From assembly GCF_011759365.1 (NCBI RefSeq), contig NZ_JAARLZ010000005.1, positions 124,001 through 188,000 of the forward strand: 64,000 nt of DNA, written 5' to 3'. Below the pieces are notes generated by a model. It was not told the DNA's origin, did not search any database, and saw only the letters and a list, made by a program, of their open reading frames with translations. This document shows positions 51,351 to 58,767 of this stretch, in pieces (positions within the stretch are counted from its first letter, which is position 1; each line of letters opens with the position of its first letter). Source of the stretch: Luteibacter anthropi (GTDB taxonomy: Bacteria > Pseudomonadota > Gammaproteobacteria > Xanthomonadales > Rhodanobacteraceae). Made by a program: the position numbers and the translations under genes.

Positions 51351-52412
51351 ATGAAGACACTCAAGGGCCCGGGAATATTCCTCGCCCAGTACGCAGCGGA
51401 TGAGGCGCCGTTCAATACCCTGCCGGATATCGCCCGCTGGGCGGCATCGCTTGGCTTTGTCGGCGTGCAGATTCCCACCAACGACCGGCGCCTGTTCGAT
51501 CTTGAGCAGGCAGCGGCGAGCAAGGGCTATTGCGACGACATCGCCGGCATGCTGGCAGAGCATGGCTTGTCAGTCACCGAACTTTCCACGCACCTGCAAG
51601 GACAGCTCGTCGCGTCGCATCCCGCCTATGACCGCCTGTTCGACGCCTTTGCCCCGGATGCCCTGCGCGGCAACACGCCGGAACGCCAGGCATGGGCCGC
51701 CAACCAGCTCATGCTGGCCGCGAAGGCCAGCAGGCATTTCAACCTGACCTCGCACGTGACCTTCTCGGGCGCACTGGCCTGGCACCTGTTCTACCCATGG
51801 CCGCAACGGCCGGCAGGCCTTATCGACGAGGCTTTCGCCGAACTGGGCCGGCGCTGGCGGCCTATCCTGGATGCCTTCGACGACGTGGGCGTGGACGTCT
51901 GCTACGAACTGCACCCCGGCGAAGACCTGCACGACGGGGCCACCTTCGAGCGTTTCCTGGATGCCGTGGATCATCATCCCCGGGCAAACATCCTGTACGA
52001 CCCCAGCCACATGATGTTGCAGCAGATGGACTACCTGCAGTTCATCGACTTCTATCACGAGCGCATCCGCGCCTTCCACGTGAAGGACGCCGAGTTCCGG
52101 CCCAACGGCCGCGCGGGCGTGTATGGCGGTTACCAGAACTGGATCGATCGCCCGGGCCGCTTCCGCTCGCTGGGCGACGGACAGATCGATTTCCGTGCGA
52201 TCTTCAGCAAGCTCGCGCAATACGACTACCCCGGCTGGGCGGTGCTCGAATGGGAATGCTGCATCAAAGATGCCCAGCAAGGCGCGAAGGAAGGTGCCCT
52301 CTTCATTCGCGACCACATCATCGAAGTGACCCGGCGCGCGTTCGACGACTTCGCCGCCAGCGGCAGCGACCGCGCCTTCAATCGCGCCATCCTGGGACTG
52401 GAACCGACATGA
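51351..52412 (+). CDS. Sugar phosphate isomerase/epimerase family TIM barrel (cytosolic)
   Basis: This 353-residue AP-endonuclease-2-fold protein has no signal. Barrel elements are GPGIFLAQYAADEAPF, VGVQIPTN, THLQGQLVASHPAYD, CYELHPGEDLHDG (acidic metal ligand), ILYDPSHMMLQQMDYLQF, FHVKDAEF and EWECCIKDA. In homologous clusters such cytosolic isomerases act on the 3-keto or 2-keto sugar. It lies 3 bp after the small-subunit gene and overlaps the next gene by ATGA. Confidence 0.84.
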   Translation: MKTLKGPGIFLAQYAADEAPFNTLPDIARWAASLGFVGVQIPTNDRRLFDLEQAAASKGYCDDIAGMLAEHGLSVTELSTHLQGQLVASHPAYDRLFDAFAPDALRGNTPERQAWAANQLMLAAKASRHFNLTSHVTFSGALAWHLFYPWPQRPAGLIDEAFAELGRRWRPILDAFDDVGVDVCYELHPGEDLHDGATFERFLDAVDHHPRANILYDPSHMMLQQMDYLQFIDFYHERIRAFHVKDAEFRPNGRAGVYGGYQNWIDRPGRFRSLGDGQIDFRAIFSKLAQYDYPGWAVLEWECCIKDAQQGAKEGALFIRDHIIEVTRRAFDDFAASGSDRAFNRAILGLEPT

Positions 52413-53314
52413 GCACCTCCCCCGCCAATCCCGCACGACGCACCGCGCTGAATCAGCTGACAGCGGCGGCAGCGGCCTTTGGCGCCCTGCCGCTGCTGGC
52501 GTCGGCAAAAACGCCGCCCGGCAAGGCCGCGGCGGGCAAGGTACCCGCAGGACGACTGAAACAATCGCTGAGCCGCTGGACCTCCGATGCGCCGTTACCC
52601 GAGCTTTGCAAACGACTGAAGGCCATCGGCTTCGTGGGCGTCGACCTGCTGTATGCAGACGAATGGGCCGTGGCGGCCGATAACGGCATGGCCGTGTCGA
52701 TGGGTTATCCCTCGCGCCGAGATGATTTCATCGCCATGGGATTCAACGACCCGGCCAACCACGCCACGCTGCTGAAAGAGCTGGAAACCACCATTCCCCT
52801 CGCGAAGCAGGCCGGCCTGACCAACATGATCACCATGTTCGGCAATCGCAAGGCGGGCATCGATGATCGCCAGGCCCTCGACAACTGCGTGGCGGGCCTG
52901 TCGAAGATTGCCCCGCTGGCGGCGGAAAATGGCATCACGCTATGCGTGGAGCTGCTGAACAGCAAGGTGGATCACCACGGCTACCAGGGCGACAGCACGG
53001 CCTTCGGCGTGGCCGTGATGAAAGGCATCAACTCACCCCATGTAAAGCTGCTCTACGACATCTACCACATGCAGATCATGGAGGGTGACGTGATACGCAC
53101 CATCCGCGACAACATCCAATGGATCGGCCACTTCCACACCGGCGGCGTGCCGGGACGCCATGAGATCGACGGCAGCCAGGAACTGAACTACCGGGCCATT
53201 GCCACGGCCATCGCCGACCTGAATTTCCAGGGCTACATCGCGCATGAATTCATGCCGGCACACCCCGACCCGTTCAACTCGTTTGCCGAGGCGTTCAAGA
53301 TATGCGCGGTATGA
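52409..53314 (+). CDS. Hydroxypyruvate-isomerase-like TIM barrel, probable Tat signal
   Basis: This 301-residue protein starts STSPANPARRTALNQLTAAAAAFGALPLLAS, a likely Tat signal, then a TIM barrel of the hydroxypyruvate isomerase type (SLSRWTSDAPLPELCKRLKAIGFVGVDLL; VELLNSKVDHHGYQGDS; YDIYHMQIMEGDV; HFHTGGVPGRHEIDG; GYIAHEFMP). Glu/Asp/His ligands are in place. With 48139 and 51351 it makes three related isomerases in one operon, two of them exported. Reaction unknown. Confidence 0.83.
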   Translation: MSTSPANPARRTALNQLTAAAAAFGALPLLASAKTPPGKAAAGKVPAGRLKQSLSRWTSDAPLPELCKRLKAIGFVGVDLLYADEWAVAADNGMAVSMGYPSRRDDFIAMGFNDPANHATLLKELETTIPLAKQAGLTNMITMFGNRKAGIDDRQALDNCVAGLSKIAPLAAENGITLCVELLNSKVDHHGYQGDSTAFGVAVMKGINSPHVKLLYDIYHMQIMEGDVIRTIRDNIQWIGHFHTGGVPGRHEIDGSQELNYRAIATAIADLNFQGYIAHEFMPAHPDPFNSFAEAFKICAV

Positions 53315-53334
53315 ACTCCCACCGGAGAAAACCC

Positions 53335-54105
53335 ATGAAACGGCAAAACCTCATTGCCCCCGCCCTTCTTGTGGCAGTCGCCGCAACGGGTAACGCATGG
53401 GCGCAGACCGACCCCAAGGCAACCGAGCAATGGGAGCCGGTTCCCAGGGTCGTAGCGACCGGCAAGCAGGACAGCGCGCCGCCTTCCGATGCCATCGTGT
53501 TGTTCGACGGTCATGACATCAACCAGTGGGAGGCCTCCAAGGATCATTCCCCCGCTCACTGGAAAGTCCATGACGGCGTGCTGACGGTGGACAAGACCAC
53601 CGGTAACATCCAGACAAAGCAGCACTTCAGGAATTACCAGCTGCACCTGGAATGGCAGGTGCCAGCCAATATCACTGGCGAAGGCCAGGCACGTGGCAAC
53701 AGCGGTGTGTTCCTCGCCTCCACCGGTCCCGGCGACGAAGGCTACGAAATCCAGATCATGGATTCGTGGAAGAATCCCACCTATGTCAACGGCCAGGCCG
53801 CCAGCGTCTACAAGCAGACCGCGCCACTGGTGAACGCCATGCGCGCTCCGGGCCAATGGCAGACCTACGACATCATCTGGACGGCACCGGTGTTCGCGGC
53901 CGACGGCACGTTGAAGTCGCCCGCCTATGTCACGTTGCTCCACAACGGCGTACTGGTACAGAACCACACCCAGCTCACCGGCGAAACCCTCTACATTGGC
54001 AAGCCAAGGTACAACCCGTACACGGACGCACCGGTCAAGCTACAGGCTCACGGCGACCCCTCGGCACCCATCAGCTTCCGCAACATCTGGATAAGACCCC
54101 TGTAG
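53335..54105 (+). CDS. DUF1080 protein, 3-keto-disaccharide hydrolase-like
   Basis: This 256-residue protein has a Sec signal (cut after GNAWA) and the DUF1080 (3-keto-disaccharide hydrolase, PF06439) fold: IVLFDGHDINQWE, WKVHDGVLTVDKTTGNIQTKQHFRNYQLHLEW, NSGVFL, GYEIQIMDSW, ISFRNIWIRPL. GGAGAAAACCC precedes ATG 53335. The family cleaves glycosidic bonds of 3-keto-glycosides by a non-hydrolytic or retaining mechanism. It is the last gene of the LacI-controlled operon, followed by a terminator. Confidence 0.88.
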   Translation: MKRQNLIAPALLVAVAATGNAWAQTDPKATEQWEPVPRVVATGKQDSAPPSDAIVLFDGHDINQWEASKDHSPAHWKVHDGVLTVDKTTGNIQTKQHFRNYQLHLEWQVPANITGEGQARGNSGVFLASTGPGDEGYEIQIMDSWKNPTYVNGQAASVYKQTAPLVNAMRAPGQWQTYDIIWTAPVFAADGTLKSPAYVTLLHNGVLVQNHTQLTGETLYIGKPRYNPYTDAPVKLQAHGDPSAPISFRNIWIRPL

Positions 54106-54160
54106 GAACGCGCCTCGCGCGCGACCGCCACGCATCGACCGGCTGGACATAACCGGCCAT

Positions 54161-54191
54161 AAGCCCCGATCCCCTTCGGGGCTTTCTTTTT
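54161..54191 (+). terminator. Rho-independent terminator of the sugar operon
   Basis: AAGCCCC and GGGGCTT make a 7-bp stem (inner CCCC-TTC-GGGG alternative) followed by TCTTTTT. It stands 56 bp after the DUF1080 stop and closes the operon. Confidence 0.85.
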
Positions 54192-54290
54192 CCAGTACGC
54201 TTACGCACCATCCAGAGACCCCAGGGTTTTAGCGGCGTTACAAACGCCGCGGCCTCCCCGTCTCGAATCATTACCCGTCGGCGTGTATCG

Positions 54291-55070
54291 ATGACTGTCC
54301 ACTTCTCCTGCACCATGTGCGGCCGCTGCTGCCACGGCCTGCGACTACCGTTGAGCGTCGACGAAGCCATCCGCTGGCTGCGCAACGGGGGCGAGATACA
54401 GCTCTTCAGCGAAGCCATCCCCTGGCCCGAAGAGCCGCCGATGGAGAACGGACTGGCCCAGCACAAGCGACGCCGGTCGTTCGCGGCTCGCAGTGCCCAG
54501 ATGCCCGTCCGGGTCATCGCCACCCTCGTAGCTTCTTTCGACGGCCCATGCCCCAACCTGCTGCCCGACATGCGCTGCGGTGTGTATGAGACACGGCCCC
54601 AGGTGTGCCGCGTCTATCCGGCCGAGCTCAATCCCTTCATCGAGCTTGAACCCTCGAACAAGCTATGCCCGCCCGAAGCCTGGCAGGCGGAAGAAATCAT
54701 CCGCGATGCGTCCGGCCAGTGGACTGATCCCGATACGGTGAACGCCATCAAGGCCTCCCATGCGGCCGACCAGCGCGATACGGCGACCAAGGCCCTCCTG
54801 TGCCAGTTGCTCGACCATGCGACGACCGGGCTTTCCAACGAAGGCATCGTCGCCTTGTCCGTGCCCCCGGCACAGCTTCTTGAAGCACTTGAAGCGGCTG
54901 CGGCGGTGAGTGGTGACGAAACGCCGGACGTATCGTGGACGTTCCTTTCCAATCGACAGGCCACGCTGGACCTGCTTCGCTCGGCCGGCACGGATTCGGC
55001 GGCTTCACATGAGCGAGAAGCCGGGCACGTGAAGTACCTGGGCTTCTTTGCCGGTGACGTGGCTGCCTGA
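54291..55070 (+). CDS. YkgJ-family cysteine-cluster protein
   Basis: This 259-residue protein starts HFSCTMCGRCCHGLRLPL, the CxxCGxCC motif of the YkgJ family (Zn or Fe-S binding), and has further cysteines in CPNLLPDMRCGVYETRPQVCRVYP. The second half is helical and variable. The role of this family is not established; a metal- or Fe-S-binding role is usually assumed. It lies 8 bp before the PhyH gene and they are likely co-transcribed. Confidence 0.82.
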   Translation: MTVHFSCTMCGRCCHGLRLPLSVDEAIRWLRNGGEIQLFSEAIPWPEEPPMENGLAQHKRRRSFAARSAQMPVRVIATLVASFDGPCPNLLPDMRCGVYETRPQVCRVYPAELNPFIELEPSNKLCPPEAWQAEEIIRDASGQWTDPDTVNAIKASHAADQRDTATKALLCQLLDHATTGLSNEGIVALSVPPAQLLEALEAAAAVSGDETPDVSWTFLSNRQATLDLLRSAGTDSAASHEREAGHVKYLGFFAGDVAA

Positions 55071-55078
55071 GTGCCTAC

Positions 55079-56065
55079 ATGACCCCGATGACGACAAAAC
55101 TGGGCATCAGAGAGTTGCACACGTACTGGGCCCTCCAGTGCGAACCCGGGTCTGTCGCACCACTGTCGCAGGATGTCGAGAAGACTCTTCTGGCTGGCTT
55201 GCGCCTCAACGTTCTGGAAACCCTGCGGTATCTCCATTATCAGCGCCCTGGCTATGAGCAGTTCGAAGCATGGGTCTGCGAATGCAATGACGGCGGCTTG
55301 CCTGAAGCATCGCTGGACCGGCTCAGGAAGGCGCTGGAAGGAGAGACCGTCGGCTCCGAAGTGGGCGACCTCGATAACGTGGAAGGCCTGGATGCGGAGG
55401 ATCTCGCTCACTGGGACGAACACGGCTACGTCATCCTCCGCAATGCCATCAGCGCGCCGGCCGCCGAAGCCGCGGAACAGGCCATCTACGATTATCTGGG
55501 AATGGACCGTGACGATCCGGAGTCCTGGTATCGCGAATCACTGGGGCATTCCATCTGGGTGCCCCTGCTCCGGCACCCTGCACTCGTAGCCAATCGCTGC
55601 GCGCCACGCATCCACAAGGCCCATGCCCAGCTCTGGGGTCGTGAAGATCTCTGGGTCACGATTGATCAGGGCGGCCTGAATCCCCCGGAACGCGAAAACT
55701 GGCCCTTCCCGGGGCCCCATCTGCATTGGGATGCCACGCTGGCCGAGCCACATTGCCTCGACATGCAGGGCATCCTGTATCTGGCCGATGTTGACGAGGA
55801 CCAGGGAGCTTTCAGCTGCGTGCCTGGTTTTCACCGTTCGCTGAAACAGTGGTTGAAAAGCGTTCCGCAAGGTACCAGCGCGCAAGACCACGCACGACGA
55901 ACGCTTACCATGAAGCCGATCGCCGCCAGGCGGGGCGACATGATCATCTGGCACCATCTCCTGCCGCACGGCAGTAGCCCGAACCGCGCGCAACGCCCGC
56001 GTGTGGCTCAATACATGTCCTTGCGGCCCACACGCTTCGCTCACTGTGTGGACTGGGTCGCGTAA
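55079..56065 (+). CDS. Phytanoyl-CoA dioxygenase (PhyH) family oxygenase
   Basis: This 328-residue protein has an N-terminal helical region (residues 1-110) and a PhyH double-stranded beta-helix: ENWPFPGPHLHWDATL holds the iron-binding His-x-Asp, WHHLLPHGSSPN the distal His, and RPRVAQY the 2-oxoglutarate Arg. So it is an Fe(II)/2-oxoglutarate-dependent hydroxylase. The N-terminal extension is unusual for PhyH. Paired with the YkgJ-type protein; the substrate is unknown. Confidence 0.85.
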   Translation: MTPMTTKLGIRELHTYWALQCEPGSVAPLSQDVEKTLLAGLRLNVLETLRYLHYQRPGYEQFEAWVCECNDGGLPEASLDRLRKALEGETVGSEVGDLDNVEGLDAEDLAHWDEHGYVILRNAISAPAAEAAEQAIYDYLGMDRDDPESWYRESLGHSIWVPLLRHPALVANRCAPRIHKAHAQLWGREDLWVTIDQGGLNPPERENWPFPGPHLHWDATLAEPHCLDMQGILYLADVDEDQGAFSCVPGFHRSLKQWLKSVPQGTSAQDHARRTLTMKPIAARRGDMIIWHHLLPHGSSPNRAQRPRVAQYMSLRPTRFAHCVDWVA

Positions 56066-56152
56066 CCACGACGATTCAGCCTGGAAGGCCCGTTTGCAGG
56101 CAACTCGTTTCCGACACGGACTCTTGACGGAGGGCACCCTAGCCTCCCATGA

Positions 56153-57175
56153 ATGAACGAATATCTTCTCCAGCCCCGTAAGGAAGGGCTTTATTGCCCG
56201 GCTGGAGACTTTTTCATCGACCCGATGTGGCCGGTGGAACGCGCCGTCATCACGCATGCCCACGGCGACCATGCCCGCGCCGGTAGCGCGCTCTATCACG
56301 TCAGCGAGACAGGGCTCCCCCTCTTTCGCGAGCGCCTGGGTAAAGATGCTGCGCTGATCGAACACCCCTACGGCGAGCGTTTCCAGTTGGGCGAGACCAC
56401 GGTCTCCCTGCATCCGGCAGGACATGTGCTGGGGTCCGCGCAGATCCGGATCGAGGCGGCCGGCACGGTGGCCGTCGTCTCCGGCGACTACAAGCGCGAT
56501 CCGGACCCTACCTGCGAGCCGTTCACGCCGGTCCCTTGCGATATCTTTGTCACTGAATCCACCTTTGGGTTACCCATCTACCGATGGCCCCCGATGACCC
56601 AGGTGATCACGGACCTGCTGGCCTGGTGGGACGATTGCGCGGCCCGGCAGGTACCTGCTGTGTTGTTCTGCTATGCATTGGGCAAGGCCCAGCGCCTGCT
56701 GGCCGAACTGGCGGCGAGAACGGATCGTACCGTGCACCTGCACGGCGCCATGCTACGTCTGGTCGATGTCTACCGCGAAGCGGGCGTCGCGATGGTTTCT
56801 ACGGCTTCCGTCGGTGAATCGCCCCGCGGCCGGGACTTTGCCGGCGAGCTGATCCTCGCCCCGCCCTCGGCGGCCGGCTCGCCCTGGATGAAACGGTTCG
56901 CCCAGGCGTCGACCGGCTTCGCTTCCGGGTGGATGCAGGTACGCGGTGCCCGGCGCCGGCGCGGCTACGACCGGGGCTTCATCGTGTCGGACCACGCCGA
57001 CTGGAATGGTCTGGTTCGCAGTGTGCAGGATTCCGGCGCCAGCCGGATCTACGTGACCCATGGCGACGGCGAAGCGCTTATCCGCTACCTGCGCGAAGCT
57101 GGCCATGATGCGCGGCCGCTGTCGTCCCTGGGCGATGTGGTGCTGAATCCGCGCTCATCCGAGGAGGGCGATTGA
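56153..57175 (+). CDS. Ligase-associated metallo-beta-lactamase-fold DNA exonuclease
   Basis: This 340-residue MBL-fold nuclease has the metal motif THAHGDHA, HPAGHVLGSA, SGDYKRD, and VSDHADW near the C-terminus (beta-CASP-like), like the Exo found next to LigD-type ligase and Lhr-Core in many Proteobacteria. It processes DNA ends in repair. First gene of a four-gene repair operon; its stop overlaps the ligase start. A TTGACG-like box lies about 30 bp upstream of the ATG. Confidence 0.87.
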   Translation: MNEYLLQPRKEGLYCPAGDFFIDPMWPVERAVITHAHGDHARAGSALYHVSETGLPLFRERLGKDAALIEHPYGERFQLGETTVSLHPAGHVLGSAQIRIEAAGTVAVVSGDYKRDPDPTCEPFTPVPCDIFVTESTFGLPIYRWPPMTQVITDLLAWWDDCAARQVPAVLFCYALGKAQRLLAELAARTDRTVHLHGAMLRLVDVYREAGVAMVSTASVGESPRGRDFAGELILAPPSAAGSPWMKRFAQASTGFASGWMQVRGARRRRGYDRGFIVSDHADWNGLVRSVQDSGASRIYVTHGDGEALIRYLREAGHDARPLSSLGDVVLNPRSSEEGD

Positions 57176-58767
57176 TGCATCGCTTCGCCCACCTGTTCGG
57201 CAAGCTCGACCGCACGACATCGACCCTGGCCAAACGGGAGGCCATCGCCGCCTATCTGCTGGAGACGTCGGCGGCGGATGCCGCCTGGGCGGTCTATATC
57301 CTGAGTGGTGGCAAACTCAAACGTACCGCGACTTCCAGTGAAATGCGCGTGGCGCTGGCGGAAGAAACCGGTTTTGCCACGTGGCTGATCGACGATTGCT
57401 ACGCCCAGGTAGGCGACCTCGCCGAAACGATCACCCTCATGCTGCCGGTCTCGGACATGCCGGGCGAAAACGCAGCCTTGCAGGAGTGGATGACGTCCCG
57501 ACTTCCTTCCTTGCGGGCGATGGAGTCCGCTGAGCGCGTGGAGCGCCTCCGCCAGTGGTGGCGGTTACTCGGAAAAGACGAGTTGTTCCTCGTGAACAAG
57601 CTGCTCACGGGGTCCCTGCGGGTAGGCGTGTCACAGCGGCTGATGATCCAGTCCATCGCCGACGCCTATGCGATCCCCGCCGACCTCGTGGCACATCGCC
57701 TCAGCGGCGACTGGACTCCCGGGGCAGATAGCTTCGCCTTGCTTACGGCGCCGGAAGGTGCCGACGAAGACAATGAACGCCCCTACCCCTTCTTCCTTGC
57801 GTCGCCACTCGAAAGGGACGTCTCCGAACTCGGTGACCCACAAGCATGGCAGGCCGAATGGAAGTGGGATGGTATCCGTGCCCAGCTCATACGTGGGCAT
57901 GGCAACAGCTTTCTCTGGTCCCGGGGCAACGAGCTGCTTGAGGGGCGTTTTCCGGAAATCGAACAGGCCGCGCTGGCACTGCCCGACGGATGCGCGCTGG
58001 ACGGGGAAATCATGGCATGGGCACCCGGATCACCCGCGCCCATGCCCTTTACCGCACTACAGAAACGCATCAACAAGCGGGCACCCGGTGCACGCCTGAT
58101 GGCCGAGGTTCCCGTCTGTTTCGTGGCCTACGACCTGCTGAAAATCGCCGGCGAGGATATCCGCGAACAGCCGCTGTATCAGCGCCGCGCCCAGCTGGAA
58201 GCCGTGGTCAGTAAACTGGGCGCGACCTTCTGCCTTTCCGACATCGTTCCCGCGACCGACTGGGCCGAGTTGGAGACGGTCCGGGAAGAATCGCGTGCGC
58301 GCCAGACCGAAGGCCTGATGCTCAAGCGCCTGGATTCACCATACCGCGTGGGACGCAAACGCGGCGACTGGTGGAAGTGGAAGATCGATCCCTATACGGT
58401 CGATTGCGTGCTGCTTTATGCCCAGCCCGGACATGGCCGTCGCTCGGGGCTCTTTACCGACTACACCTTCGGCGCCTGGGACGAAGGACAACTGGTGACC
58501 GTGGCCAAGGCGTATTCCGGCCTCAGCGAAGCCGAGATATCCGCCCTGGATCGATGGATCCGGGCCAACACCATTGAACGTTTCGGCCCGGTCCGTTCGG
58601 TCACGCCCACTCACGTTTTCGAACTCGCCTTCGAAGCCATCCAGTTGTCCGGCCGCCACAAGTCCGGCGTGGCCTTGCGCTTTCCGCGCATCCTCCGCTG
58701 GCGAACCGACCTGTCCATCCACGATGCCGAACACCTCGCCGACCTCCGCAAGCTGGCGACGGGCTGA
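57175..58767 (+). CDS. ATP-dependent DNA ligase
   Basis: This 530-residue ligase has an N-terminal helical DNA-binding domain (residues 1-200), the adenylation domain with nucleotidyl-accepting Lys230 in EWKWDGIRAQ, motif III (LDGEIMAW), motif IV (EGLMLKR), motif V (WWKWKIDP), and an OB fold. It joins nicks using ATP, distinct from the essential NAD-dependent LigA. ATG 57175 has GGAGG upstream and overlaps the exonuclease stop. It works with the exonuclease, helicase and phosphoesterase of the same cluster. Confidence 0.92.
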   Translation: MHRFAHLFGKLDRTTSTLAKREAIAAYLLETSAADAAWAVYILSGGKLKRTATSSEMRVALAEETGFATWLIDDCYAQVGDLAETITLMLPVSDMPGENAALQEWMTSRLPSLRAMESAERVERLRQWWRLLGKDELFLVNKLLTGSLRVGVSQRLMIQSIADAYAIPADLVAHRLSGDWTPGADSFALLTAPEGADEDNERPYPFFLASPLERDVSELGDPQAWQAEWKWDGIRAQLIRGHGNSFLWSRGNELLEGRFPEIEQAALALPDGCALDGEIMAWAPGSPAPMPFTALQKRINKRAPGARLMAEVPVCFVAYDLLKIAGEDIREQPLYQRRAQLEAVVSKLGATFCLSDIVPATDWAELETVREESRARQTEGLMLKRLDSPYRVGRKRGDWWKWKIDPYTVDCVLLYAQPGHGRRSGLFTDYTFGAWDEGQLVTVAKAYSGLSEAEISALDRWIRANTIERFGPVRSVTPTHVFELAFEAIQLSGRHKSGVALRFPRILRWRTDLSIHDAEHLADLRKLATG

